Shown here: in pieces, positions 24,388-33,758 of the stretch | Layout of the letters: every line of letters starts with the position of its first letter | How positions within the stretch are numbered: position 1 is the stretch's first letter | Source: Candidatus Hodarchaeota archaeon | Lineage (GTDB): Archaea; Asgardarchaeota; Heimdallarchaeia; Hodarchaeales; Hodarchaeaceae | NCBI GenBank assembly: GCA_016840285.1 | Contig: JAEOSR010000001.1 | Span: 1-36,909, forward strand | Direction: 5' to 3' | DNA: 36,909 bases | Notes under the pieces: generated by a model | Told to the model about the DNA's origin: nothing | The model's input: only the letters and a program-made list of their open reading frames with translations | The model's database searches: none | Made by a program: the position numbers and the translations under genes

Positions 24388-24730
24388 ATCATGAGTTCAG
24401 AGTCAATGATGAACCAAATTTGAAAAAGAAGAAATTATCAGATTCTTGCAAGTATAATTATTCAAGGAAGATTTTTATGGCGAATTTATGATTGATTTCC
24501 GCCTTAATTTGTGTGTATTATTGTCTAGGAGGGATTAGTTTACTTTTTTTGTATTTTCAAAAGTCTGATAGGTTATTCTACCTCCATAGAAAGATGTTAT
24601 TCTGTTGCACTAGAAGCAAAACTACATAATACAATTTATTTAAGAATTCCAACGGAATTATAATTCAGTAAAGTTAGTTTTATAATAAGTTAATAGAGAC
24701 AATTTAATTACTCAAGGAGGGCTACTCCTT
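24388..24730 (+). promoter_or_regulatory. Leader of the giant surface-protein gene with ribosome-site hairpin
   Basis: 343 AT-rich bases with no gene. A TATA-like TTTATAATAAG lies at 24679-24689, placing a transcript start near 24710. AAGGAG (24714-24719) and CTCCTT (24725-24730) are perfect 6-bp arms around GGCTA, and the left arm together with the next bases forms the ribosome binding site AAGGAGGG of the following TTG start at 24731. The hairpin would therefore hide the ribosome site. The rest (24388-24670) shows nothing I can name. Confidence 0.55.
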
Positions 24731-27700
24731 TTGGTACTATTAAGAAGGACACAAGCAAAAAAACCATCTAGGCATGAGCAACGAGTCCTTCACTTGATAG
24801 TGATTCTTCTTATCAGTTTAACCATGCTTTCTGGGGTACTTCTGAAAAATCAAAATGAAATTGAGGATCTATATTTCGATAAGGATTTCATTACACCCCT
24901 TAAAGATGATGAGCTTTCAGAAATTCCCATTTGTTCTCCATCTCTTGATATTCAATCTTCCCAAAATCCGCATATTCTTTTTATTGTAGCAGACCCTACT
25001 TCTCTCGATCCAGTTTATGATGAACCCTTCGTTGATTTTATCAATTTAACCTTGAGGTTTAATGTGACGTGTCACGATGATAATAATAGTTATTCTTTTG
25101 AAGGATATGATGCTATTATAATTTCTGATTCAATCGCTGTAGATCAGATTAGTTCTCTTGCTAATGCAAAAATTCCCATCTTGATCATGGAATCGTTTAC
25201 ATGGCCAGACTTTCGAATTGCCTCAGGACGTGGTTCTGTATGGGGAAGTGATTATTATATCATGAATTCTAACCATTACATTACTTTATATGAGACAAAT
25301 GGTACTTATGTTACAATTTATACCTCGGAAAATGAAATTCAATTTTTGAAAGGTTATAATAATGAACCACCTGGAACAGAGATTGTTAGCCTTGCCCGAA
25401 GAACCGATGGAAAGGACAATGAAAGAACTCTCATCACATTAGACAAAGGAAAAAAAGATTGGAACAGTGTATTGACTGCTGAGCGAAGGACATACTGGGG
25501 AGCTACTCAGGGAAATATTCTCAATCAAAAAGGGTGGGAGCTATGGAACCGAACTCTCAGATGGATCTTGTACGATGATGTAAATGGTAGTGCGATGATT
25601 AATATTAACGTTAAAGATCTGGATGATCAGGATGTACCTAATGCAGCAGTTAATCTCACGCTTTCTAATGATATCAGTCAAAAATTCAGTCAAAATACCA
25701 CTGTGGACGGTTTAACTACCTTTGCAAACATTCCTTTTGGTTCCTATAATCTTACAGTGGAATTTGAAGACACAATCAATGATACATTATCCTTACTTAA
25801 CATTACAGGCCAGCAAACCTTCAACTTGACCGCAAATTTCAATTTTACAGTCAGGATAGAGGAATATGTAGATAATGATCCACCGATTATCTCTAATTTT
25901 GGATTTTTTCCCTCAAATAAGACTTTTTACGCAGATATCTTTGATGCAAGTACTTTAACGCTGGTGAATCTCAGTTTATCAGCCAGTAATACATCTTTCA
26001 CCAGAAACGAAAACTATTCAATGGTTACAACGGATGGGGTTCTCTATTATAATGAGACCGCAGCCCAAGATTTAGCCGCGGTAAATGTGACGTATAACAT
26101 AACAGCAATCGATATTGCGGGTAACATACGAATATCTGATAATTATAGTTTTCTACTGGGAGACATTACTCCCCCTATAATCCAAGAATATAACGTGACT
26201 GATTACAAAAATGGTACTTTACAATTTTTTGCTAATATTACGGATAAACAAAGCGATATTCAGGATCCTGTTATCCTGAAAATCAATGAAAGCTTCGTAG
26301 AGATGCATTTAAATGCTTCTGGATACTGGGTATACCGCACTCAGGCCTATTACGACATCACATTGAATTACACTATATGGTCAGCTAATGATAGCATTGG
26401 GAATGAAAATGGAACAAGATTGCATTCTTTAACACCCAAGTTCGGTTTAACTATTCCAAAAGACGCTATTGAGCCACACATATGGGGTGTAAGCGATACC
26501 TTTACTGTTCATGAGAATGGTTATGTCGAATTTTTTAGTTATATCGAGGATTGGAATGAATATCAAAGCGGTACTAATATAAGCTCCATTCAATTGACTC
26601 TTTCGGTGAATGGAGCTAATAGCTCTCATCTTATGTCCCCCATTGGTGCCATAACATATTATTATGAATTTACTTTTAATTTCGAGGATACTGTCTATTA
26701 TTGGGTTAACGCATCCGATCTGGCTGGAAACGTTAATCCAGGTATTATTCATGGCCCATTCATCATAAATGATAACACGATACCAATAGTATCTTACTGG
26801 GCCGAAGAATGGGGGAATGGAACAGTAGATTTTCATGCTGAAGTCATTGACTGGCCTAATAATGAAACCTCCGTTTTTGTTTCCTATACACAGAACTGGT
26901 TTGATACCCCATGGCCCAATAAAACCATGATTGAAATCTCGGAATCGCAATTCAGTGTTCGTGAAAATAACCACGAATTTCAAATTGAAAACATCTGGTA
27001 TTATGTTACAGCAGTTGACTCTTCTAATAATTCCTATGAACCAACGTTGGACGAATCTTTGAATATCACTATAACAGATAAAATCCCACCAATCATCATC
27101 TTTACAATTGAAAACTCGATCCTTACTGATGGTGAAATTACAGTTACAGCTTATGCAATTGACGTATTTAGTGTCTCTAATTTTGTTAATAACACATTTT
27201 ATGTCAATATGAGTTCTGATTCAACAACTATTGAGACAACAATGGATTATAATCCTATCTTACGTAATTGGTTCAAAACCCAGAACTTTCTTTATGGAGA
27301 AGAAGTAAACATTGTAATTGGCGTTCATGATGATGCTGAGAATTTCGGAAAATGTAATAAAACGATTGTCATAGATGATTTAGCTCCTCCGAATATCAAA
27401 AGACATGGATCTACAGTATATCAGAATGGTACAGTTACTATTTGGGCTGAAGTTGTCGAAGGGCCTTTTGGTAGTGGTTTAACAGAGGAAAATTCATCAG
27501 TAACGATTGAAGTCATCTATAGATCTTCTTTAAATGCCACCATGGAGTGGAATGGTTCTGGAAACTACTACGTTTATTCACTATCAGGATTTGTACCAGC
27601 AGATGTCCCAGTGTACCAAATAAAAGCAACTGATAGAAAATTGAATGCTAATTTTACTGATTTCAAACCTATATACATTCGCGACTTAACGCCCCCCATC

Positions 27701-29563
27701 TGTGACGACTTTGATGATGATGAATCAATTTTGAACCACTATACTTCACACTTTAACTTCTGGGTGAATGCTAGTGATCCTTTTGGAACTATTGCAGGAG
27801 TGAATCTGACAATTAATTATAGTAACGGTTCTCAATTTTGGGATCCACCTTTCACTGTGGAAATGCATTACAACGGATCATTATATGTTTATTCGACTGA
27901 TATGATCCAAAATGGCTTCTATAATTATAGTATCCTTATCTTTGATGAAGCTTTCAATACTATACTTCTTAACAAAACAAATCAAAAAACGTTGGATTTT
28001 CAACCTGCTGAAATTCTAGGCTCTGGGGTGGAATATAATATTTCCAAACCTGGAGAAACAATATTTTGGGTGAAAATTCATGATCCTTTTGAAGACTACA
28101 ACACTACTTTATCGGTTTATGATGATACTAATGGAAATTGGATCTTGGATGAGACATTTATGTCCTCAAATGAAACTCATGAAATTTATTGCCTTGAAAT
28201 TCCTTATCTTCACAATTATTCTTATGTAATTCAAGTGAATGATGGAGGGTCTCTGTACTACGGTCCAATTCTAATCGATAATGCCAATCAAATGCCTGAT
28301 CCTTGGAGGCCTGTGATCGAAGATACTGGAACTTCTCAGGACAATGGAACTGTTACTGTTTGGGCGAATATTTCAGATTGGGGTTCAGGAATTGATGAAG
28401 TTCATCTGTATTATCAATTCATATCAAGTGTTAATGGAGGAGGAGGAAGTCAAACATATGATGAAGTCCAAATGGAGTTCAACGGAAGCTTATACGTCTC
28501 TGTATTAACATTTAACGAAACAGGGGCATTAAATTGGTTTATTGAAGCTCACGATGAGATAGGAGCCACATCAGCAGAAGAAACTGAAATTATTGTTGCT
28601 GTTTCTCTTCCAAACCCATTAGCCTCTGCTATCCCAGATCCACTTTTGATAATTCTTATTATTATTGCTACTGTGGCTATTGTAATTATTCTATTATTAG
28701 GAGGAGGCACCATTCAGCGAAAAAGAAGCGTAAGATATAAGAGATTGAAGGAAATCGAAGACAAGCTATTAGTTATCTCTAATGTTTACACGATTCTAGT
28801 GAGCACAGAGGTAGGCGTTCCTATTTATACCATAACAAATATCATGTATCAAAAAGATCAAACTTTGAATGATGCTTTGAGCAGTCTTTCGGTGGGAATT
28901 GATACTTTTCTCCAATCATTTCAATCAGATTTTATACAACAGGTACAACAAGAAGATCTAGAGGTTTCGGAGACAGAAAATGGAATCAACATTCGCATGA
29001 GCGTAATTGAACAACATCAAGTCCAAGTTTTGATTGCAGCAACACCTACGTATCGAATATTTGTTTTTCTTCGAGAACATCCTACTAAATTCACGAAAGA
29101 AGCGTTTTCTCGTGCAATTGAAGATATTGAAAAGAGAGTCTCTATACAGGATCTTGGAATAGTCGATGAGAGAGTTTACGGTCCCCAGGTTGAAGCGATT
29201 CTCCATCAATATTTTCCTCTCACCTTACTTGAACCATTTGTCATTGATGCTTTAAAATTAAAAGTTCTTGATGAGGGAATAAAGAGAGGACGGAGTGATG
29301 TACCCCTTTCTAGTGCTGGAATCAGTTCACTTAAACGCTTGGTTGTTTCTCACATATTATCCAAAGGTAAAGAAGCCCAGTTTGATAAGATATTCAATGA
29401 AACCATAAAAAAAGGGACACTACTGGAATCAAGAATGCTTCTATACAATGATGCAAGAAATATCATGACTAAACTTCTTAAAATTCCCCCTGAGCAAATT
29501 TATGAAGCTCTTTGGATTGGTTGTTCTCCTGATGTAAAAATTATCATACCCCAAAGAATTTGA
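24731..29563 (+). CDS. Giant single-pass surface receptor-like protein with cytoplasmic longin/roadblock-like domain
   Basis: 1610 residues. An N-terminal hydrophobic helix (20-38) acts as signal or anchor. Residues ~75-283 form an alpha/beta domain (ILFIVADPTSLD, YDAIIISDSIA, KIPILIMESFTWPDF) like ThuA or amidotransferase-type extracellular domains; 287-375 looks like a carboxypeptidase-regulatory beta domain (VPNAAVNLTL). Then come about nine ~100-residue repeats, each opening near 'D-x-x-P-P-I' (positions ~381, 478, 578, 681, 783, 882, 985, 1094, 1190) with 'N-G-T-V' strands, Ig/cadherin-like and rich in N-glycosylation sequons. A transmembrane helix (~1303-1325) ends in a basic QRKRSVRYKR. 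The ~285-residue cytoplasmic part begins VISNVYTILVSTEVGVPIYT and resembles longin/roadblock domains (strand-turn-strand, then FTKEAFSRAIEDIEKRV). The start is TTG with AAGGAGGG. A GTPase gene follows. Confidence 0.8.
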   Translation: MVLLRRTQAKKPSRHEQRVLHLIVILLISLTMLSGVLLKNQNEIEDLYFDKDFITPLKDDELSEIPICSPSLDIQSSQNPHILFIVADPTSLDPVYDEPFVDFINLTLRFNVTCHDDNNSYSFEGYDAIIISDSIAVDQISSLANAKIPILIMESFTWPDFRIASGRGSVWGSDYYIMNSNHYITLYETNGTYVTIYTSENEIQFLKGYNNEPPGTEIVSLARRTDGKDNERTLITLDKGKKDWNSVLTAERRTYWGATQGNILNQKGWELWNRTLRWILYDDVNGSAMININVKDLDDQDVPNAAVNLTLSNDISQKFSQNTTVDGLTTFANIPFGSYNLTVEFEDTINDTLSLLNITGQQTFNLTANFNFTVRIEEYVDNDPPIISNFGFFPSNKTFYADIFDASTLTLVNLSLSASNTSFTRNENYSMVTTDGVLYYNETAAQDLAAVNVTYNITAIDIAGNIRISDNYSFLLGDITPPIIQEYNVTDYKNGTLQFFANITDKQSDIQDPVILKINESFVEMHLNASGYWVYRTQAYYDITLNYTIWSANDSIGNENGTRLHSLTPKFGLTIPKDAIEPHIWGVSDTFTVHENGYVEFFSYIEDWNEYQSGTNISSIQLTLSVNGANSSHLMSPIGAITYYYEFTFNFEDTVYYWVNASDLAGNVNPGIIHGPFIINDNTIPIVSYWAEEWGNGTVDFHAEVIDWPNNETSVFVSYTQNWFDTPWPNKTMIEISESQFSVRENNHEFQIENIWYYVTAVDSSNNSYEPTLDESLNITITDKIPPIIIFTIENSILTDGEITVTAYAIDVFSVSNFVNNTFYVNMSSDSTTIETTMDYNPILRNWFKTQNFLYGEEVNIVIGVHDDAENFGKCNKTIVIDDLAPPNIKRHGSTVYQNGTVTIWAEVVEGPFGSGLTEENSSVTIEVIYRSSLNATMEWNGSGNYYVYSLSGFVPADVPVYQIKATDRKLNANFTDFKPIYIRDLTPPICDDFDDDESILNHYTSHFNFWVNASDPFGTIAGVNLTINYSNGSQFWDPPFTVEMHYNGSLYVYSTDMIQNGFYNYSILIFDEAFNTILLNKTNQKTLDFQPAEILGSGVEYNISKPGETIFWVKIHDPFEDYNTTLSVYDDTNGNWILDETFMSSNETHEIYCLEIPYLHNYSYVIQVNDGGSLYYGPILIDNANQMPDPWRPVIEDTGTSQDNGTVTVWANISDWGSGIDEVHLYYQFISSVNGGGGSQTYDEVQMEFNGSLYVSVLTFNETGALNWFIEAHDEIGATSAEETEIIVAVSLPNPLASAIPDPLLIILIIIATVAIVIILLLGGGTIQRKRSVRYKRLKEIEDKLLVISNVYTILVSTEVGVPIYTITNIMYQKDQTLNDALSSLSVGIDTFLQSFQSDFIQQVQQEDLEVSETENGINIRMSVIEQHQVQVLIAATPTYRIFVFLREHPTKFTKEAFSRAIEDIEKRVSIQDLGIVDERVYGPQVEAILHQYFPLTLLEPFVIDALKLKVLDEGIKRGRSDVPLSSAGISSLKRLVVSHILSKGKEAQFDKIFNETIKKGTLLESRMLLYNDARNIMTKLLKIPPEQIYEALWIGCSPDVKIIIPQRI

Positions 29564-29886
29564 TTCCTAGAATTAATATTATATTAGTGGGTTGGATGTT
29601 CTAACTTTTATGGCTAATTTCTTGGTTGAATCGATAAAATTTGAAATGCTTTTTGTTTTTTCCAATCCTAAGCTAGACTTTCAGATGATTTCTACTCACA
29701 AATTGGTTCAAGCTAAATTTTTGCACCCTAAGATAATTTTTCTGGGAAAATTAATGAGAATTGTTTATCAATGATCATTGGAATAGGATGAATTAGTCTT
29801 AGTACTCACAGTAAAAGCATTGTAATATCATACGATCTAAGAATTATTTGAAATTCGAATGAATACCAAGGGAGTTTTGCTGAATA
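29564..29886. other. Intergenic region before the GTPase gene
   Basis: 323 AT-rich bases. The only signals are a 12-base palindrome CAATGATCATTG at 29769-29780 and AAGGGAG at 29869-29875, eleven bases before the GTPase ATG and rather far for a ribosome binding site. A 60-codon frame at 29592 has no ribosome site and no recognisable composition and is not called. The GTPase probably has its own promoter here. Confidence 0.5.
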
Positions 29887-30453
29887 ATGGCATTATTGGT
29901 AAAAATATCCTTATGTGGAGATGGAGGAGTGGGAAAAACATCATTAAGAAGTAGATATTTAGGACGAGGTTTCGAGACGGATTATGTCCCGACTATTGGA
30001 ACTGATTTTGTTTCAAAACAAATCATATTGAACCATGGTTCTGAATTTAAGAAGATACGATTTCAAATCTGGGACCTGGCAGGCCAACCAACTTTCCGTT
30101 CAGTAAGAACCCTGTACTATAGACATACTGTAGGAGCCTTCCTAGTTTACGACATTACCAGACCAGATACTTTGTTCAGTTTAGATAAGTGGATGAATGA
30201 ACTCAGTAAGCATTCTGGTTCAACAGATATTTCAGTAATTGTGCTTGGTAATAAATCAGATTTACAAGACGAAAGTAAGGATAAGGTTAAGAGTGAGGAA
30301 GCGAGAAAGTATATTTCAGGAGAGCTCATTGCGAATTTTGATAATATCAACGAGGATATTACCTATTTTGAAACCTCAGCAAAAACAGGTGAAAATGTGG
30401 ATGATTCATTCCAGAAATTAGGATTAACACTTTATAACAAATATAAAACTTGA
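29887..30453 (+). CDS. Rab/Ras-like small GTPase
   Basis: A complete eukaryote-type small GTPase of 188 residues. G1 is GDGGVGKTS (11-19), switch I is YVPTIGTDF with Thr36, G3 is WDLAGQ (62-67) followed by PTFRSVRTLYYRHTVGAFLV, G4 is GNKSD (121-125) and G5 is ETSAKTG (162-168). The WDLAGQ and 'Y-Y-R-x-x-x-G-A' pattern is Rab-like. The catalytic Gln67 is present, so it should hydrolyse GTP. The C-terminus ends in YNKYKT with no Cys, so it is not prenylated and must reach membranes, if at all, through partners. An insert of ~10 residues (GELIANFDNINED) lies before G5. Asgard genomes carry many such GTPases. The upstream receptor's longin-like domain is a candidate regulator. Confidence 0.95.
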   Translation: MALLVKISLCGDGGVGKTSLRSRYLGRGFETDYVPTIGTDFVSKQIILNHGSEFKKIRFQIWDLAGQPTFRSVRTLYYRHTVGAFLVYDITRPDTLFSLDKWMNELSKHSGSTDISVIVLGNKSDLQDESKDKVKSEEARKYISGELIANFDNINEDITYFETSAKTGENVDDSFQKLGLTLYNKYKT

Positions 30454-30480
30454 AATATAGTTTTTTTTACCCTTGAATAC

Positions 30481-31740
30481 TTAACCAATCAATTCTAATA
30501 ATGCTTCGATTCTTGTCCATGCTTGTTCTTCACTAAAATTTCTATTATCACACATGTCTCCCTCGACAATGACTCCTGGTTTACCAGTCTCCTCAGTCAC
30601 TTCTCGTCGAGTAATCGGTTGTCCTAGACTATATCGTTTACAACTTCTCATTGAGTGGTACAAGATCCCATCACATTCATAATCAGTGGTAAGGGTGCTA
30701 ATCAAGTCAATTTTATGTTGAAGAGTCTTATTCAAGTAGATATTTGAATACATCATTGCAGCATCACGCAATAAATCCCCTGATTCAACAATTCTCCCCT
30801 GTTGTGACCAAGCTTGGGTATAAGTATCAACTGGGAAAACAACTCCCTTTGCGGCAAATGAATTAAAAAATTCATAAAGGTTAAACCATATTGGTATGTT
30901 ATCGAACAATAGCCGATATTTTTCGGGAACTGTGATTGCTCCAAGACCCGTATCAACCCGATGTTGCACTTCGGATAGACCCTCTTCATATACTGTAATT
31001 GTTTCAAGAGTTCCTCGTTGTGCTACGACGGGGGCCATTAATAAAAACCGATCTGCACAGTTCAAAGGACTTGGTCTATTCTTACATAGTTCTAGAATTT
31101 GGGTCCATAGATCAATAGCCTGAAGAGAATTTTGCATGGTTTCAGTCATTTTCTCTTCATCTACTTTTCTCCCCATTTGTTTTTCAAGAAATTCAACATA
31201 ATTCTGTAATTGGACTGTAACATATTCTAAATAATAGTTTGAAAGATGGTCTCCAGTCAAGGGGGGCGTGTCAAACAAGAATAATGGAATTTTAAAATGC
31301 CGAGATAGATCCTGATACCACTTTAGAACTGTTCCACAGATATTGTTGCCTGCAATCAACATATCTGGCCGTGCTAATCCTCCAGTGCCATTAATTTCAT
31401 GCATTGGAGTAGGAGGGTCAGGAGAAAATACACTACCAAATGATGTCCGAGCATAAGCACAAAGGTCAGCATTATAACCATGGTTCTCTGCCACTTGACA
31501 TAATCGGGTAGAATCTTTTGCTGCTCCCGCAATGGCTCCATATTGTTCTGGATAAAGAGGAATAATATCCATGGCAATTAAGAATTCCACAGGTGCGCCT
31601 GATGTCACCCAAGCAATCTTCTTTCCTTCATCATGTAAGAAAGGATTTTTACTCTGGAAATAATACATTGCTTGTGAATTCTTGACACTTTGAGTACTTT
31701 CAAGTCGTCGATACACACGATTACTTTCTTTACTAGACAT
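30481..31740 (-). CDS. 2-hydroxyacyl-CoA dehydratase/benzoyl-CoA reductase family subunit (larger)
   Basis: Member of the HgdB/FldB/BcrB family that binds a [4Fe-4S] cluster and removes water from 2-hydroxyacyl-CoA, or reduces benzoyl-CoA. Candidate cluster ligands are Cys94 (ADLCAYARTSFG), Cys135 (GNNICGTVLKWYQDL) and Cys367 (SMRSCKRYSLGQ). The family C-terminus is VEGDMCDNRNFSEEQAWTRI then EALLELI. The RSCKRYSLGQ wording is closer to BcrB/HgdA-type subunits. The ATG has GAGGAG nine bases upstream and begins 14 bases after the other subunit gene. It is convergent with the GTPase gene. Chemistry is assigned to the family; substrate is unknown. Confidence 0.85.
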   Translation of the reverse strand: MSSKESNRVYRRLESTQSVKNSQAMYYFQSKNPFLHDEGKKIAWVTSGAPVEFLIAMDIIPLYPEQYGAIAGAAKDSTRLCQVAENHGYNADLCAYARTSFGSVFSPDPPTPMHEINGTGGLARPDMLIAGNNICGTVLKWYQDLSRHFKIPLFLFDTPPLTGDHLSNYYLEYVTVQLQNYVEFLEKQMGRKVDEEKMTETMQNSLQAIDLWTQILELCKNRPSPLNCADRFLLMAPVVAQRGTLETITVYEEGLSEVQHRVDTGLGAITVPEKYRLLFDNIPIWFNLYEFFNSFAAKGVVFPVDTYTQAWSQQGRIVESGDLLRDAAMMYSNIYLNKTLQHKIDLISTLTTDYECDGILYHSMRSCKRYSLGQPITRREVTEETGKPGVIVEGDMCDNRNFSEEQAWTRIEALLELIG

Positions 31741-31754
31741 GGTGTTTTCTCCTC

Positions 31755-32882
31755 TTAGGATAGCATTTCAATATATGCAGAGAGGCGTGTTTGAATCTGT
31801 TGGATGTTTGATAAATCAGGAGAAGTTTCTAAACTTAGAGAGGGAATATTAAGATCTTTCAAGCCATTTTGGATCGAAATGAATTCAAAAGAATCGGGAT
31901 CACAAAACTTCATTCCAAGCAGGATTACCCCATCAACTTTATGATGACGAATTGTGTCTTCAATGCTTTTCCAGCGTTTTTTCATATCATACGCTGTTGG
32001 ATCAGGGGTTCTTTCCAAGTATGCTTGGGCATATCCTTGTAAGAAACGGCTTTGGGGGATGGAAAACTTAAAATTTCTTGCCCCGAAAGACAAATCATCG
32101 GCCACAACATGTGCAAACTCAGGAATATCATCGAATAAGCGAGGGGTGTCAAACATCCCTCCAATCAAAAGGAGACGGGGAGAATCAGGTATATTAAGTT
32201 GGGACGATGTTTCAATTTGTTTGATTTTCATACTTAAATACGGATTAATGGTCTCAATGGGAAGTATATCTCCGAGAAGTAATAATTTAAAGAATTCTTG
32301 GTATCTAAGTTTTCGTTCTGAAACAAAGCTAGCAAGTTTCTGAAGATTAACCCTTTTTATATTATATAATTTTATACTATCAGAAAGCTTAAAGCCATTA
32401 GGATTATCAGGGAACTTTTCTGCTATTTTTTGAACTAATGTCTCAAATTCATTTTGCAGATATTCCATTGCAGCTTTAGTATCTATTAATACTGGAAAAG
32501 TAAGATTATATGCCCATTGATCTGGAAAGACCTTCCTCCAGATATCTGATACATTTTGAAGAGAATCACAAGTGCCTGCAGAAAAGATGATTCCATCAAA
32601 GGTGTTAAAACCTTCAGCAATCCCAATATCCATTATTTGACGTAACCAGGAGCACCCGTAGGTTTGAATGTATCGTTCAGATGCTCCCGGAATAGATGAA
32701 CCGATTGATAATATCCGAATAGGATAAGTATTCAAAGCATGTAGTATTTCTACTGGAACACGATTGGTAAAGTACCCCAATAGAGGTTTTCCCTGTTGTT
32801 GGATGACCTTTAATGATTCAGTATAATTCTCGAGAAAAAAATCGGGAGGATGATTAACTAGGAGATTATTTTCGTTTTGCAC
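31755..32882 (-). CDS. 2-hydroxyacyl-CoA dehydratase/benzoyl-CoA reductase family subunit (smaller)
   Basis: Second cluster-binding subunit. Ligand candidates are Cys77 (YGCSWLRQIMD), Cys105 (SAGTCDSLQNVSDIWR) and Cys327 (GMKFCDPDSFEF), the last followed by the family ending 'I-P-S-L-S-L-E-T-S'. RVPVEILHALNTYPIRI near the N-terminus is the usual substrate-domain strand. The start given is a GTG (32882) with no ribosome site. The frame is open further upstream, and a near-perfect AGGTGAT (32951-32945) lies close before an in-frame ATA at 32939, so the true start may be 19 codons earlier on a non-standard codon. It follows the SDR genes in the same operon and pairs with the larger subunit downstream. 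Confidence 0.84.
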   Translation of the reverse strand: MQNENNLLVNHPPDFFLENYTESLKVIQQQGKPLLGYFTNRVPVEILHALNTYPIRILSIGSSIPGASERYIQTYGCSWLRQIMDIGIAEGFNTFDGIIFSAGTCDSLQNVSDIWRKVFPDQWAYNLTFPVLIDTKAAMEYLQNEFETLVQKIAEKFPDNPNGFKLSDSIKLYNIKRVNLQKLASFVSERKLRYQEFFKLLLLGDILPIETINPYLSMKIKQIETSSQLNIPDSPRLLLIGGMFDTPRLFDDIPEFAHVVADDLSFGARNFKFSIPQSRFLQGYAQAYLERTPDPTAYDMKKRWKSIEDTIRHHKVDGVILLGMKFCDPDSFEFISIQNGLKDLNIPSLSLETSPDLSNIQQIQTRLSAYIEMLS

Positions 32883-32954
32883 TACTTCGATGGTCTTTTC
32901 TGTTTTATCAAGTTCCTTTATTTTATTTATTTTCGTTATTCTAGATCACCTATC

Positions 32955-33758
32955 TTATTTTGCCGATAAACCACCATCTAAAACTAGATACTGACCAGTA
33001 ATATTTGACGAAGCATCAGACGCTAAGAAACAAGCTGCTGCTTTTAGATCATTTGGATGATTAAAGTGTTTTAATGGGATTCTTTCAAGCAGAGTCTCTC
33101 TCACGGGACTATCCTCACTGGTGAATACTTTAGCCATTGTATCTCCTTCTATAAAATAAGGGGTAATTGCATTTACACGAATATTCCATTTACTCCATTC
33201 TATTGCTAACTGTCGCGTTAATCCCAAAACACCAGCTTTAGAAGCAGTATATCCAATTTGACTGCCTACCTCTATTCCTTGAAAAGCTAATGTGCTACTA
33301 ATATTAATAATCGTTCCACCCCCCTTAGGAATCATAAGTTCGTTTGCAACTTCTCGTGTAATTATGAATAATCCAGTAAGATTAATATCTATAACACGAT
33401 GCCAAGTTGCCAAGGTTTGATCCACTGTTGGAGCATTCCAAGTGACTCCTGCGTTATTAATCAAAACATCAACATGTCCAACCTCATTTTTTATGTTTTG
33501 CACCATTGATTGAACCTGTGATTCATCCGAGATATCACACTTAAAAATGTGTATCTTTGCCAATGGAAATAATTCAGATAGACGATTCTGCTCATCTTCT
33601 AGCGAACCATGTTTCCCCCTACCACAGAATATCAATGTAGTGACTCCAGCTTCCAGAAGACCTTCATTAATAACAGTACCTATTCCTTTGGCACCCCCAG
33701 TCACCAGTGTCACTCTTCCCGTTAATTTGAATAGATCTAAAACAGATTTAGAATTCAT
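32955..33758 (-). CDS. Short-chain dehydrogenase/reductase (second of a tandem pair)
   Basis: NAD(P)-dependent SDR. The cofactor loop is TLVTGGAKGIG (17-27), the NNAG motif is at 101-104, the catalytic Ser154 is in INISSTLAF and Tyr170/Lys174 are in IGYTASKAGVLG. The wording FCGRGKHGSLEDEQNRL after strand 2, with Arg, hints at NADP preference. It resembles gluconate 5-dehydrogenase and 3-oxoacyl-ACP reductase relatives. It overlaps the upstream SDR gene by four bases (ATGA) and shares its architecture, so the pair arose by duplication. In this operon it may supply or remove a hydroxyacid for the dehydratase. Confidence 0.9.
   Translation of the reverse strand: MNSKSVLDLFKLTGRVTLVTGGAKGIGTVINEGLLEAGVTTLIFCGRGKHGSLEDEQNRLSELFPLAKIHIFKCDISDESQVQSMVQNIKNEVGHVDVLINNAGVTWNAPTVDQTLATWHRVIDINLTGLFIITREVANELMIPKGGGTIINISSTLAFQGIEVGSQIGYTASKAGVLGLTRQLAIEWSKWNIRVNAITPYFIEGDTMAKVFTSEDSPVRETLLERIPLKHFNHPNDLKAAACFLASDASSNITGQYLVLDGGLSAK

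Noticed and set aside
26447..26983. 178-codon minus-strand frame inside the giant surface-protein gene
   Set aside because: Lies wholly within a clearly coding repeat region on the other strand and has no family features; a shadow of codon bias.
25871..28600. DNA repeat array or CRISPR-like structure in the giant gene
   Set aside because: Repeats are visible at protein level (~100-residue domains) but not as identical DNA units or regular spacers.
29592..29774. 60-codon frame between the giant protein and the GTPase
   Set aside because: No ribosome binding site, composition typical of AT-rich noncoding DNA and no recognisable motif.
29769..29780. 12-base palindrome CAATGATCATTG as an operator
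   Set aside because: Single copy, far from a recognisable promoter element, and expected by chance in AT-rich DNA.
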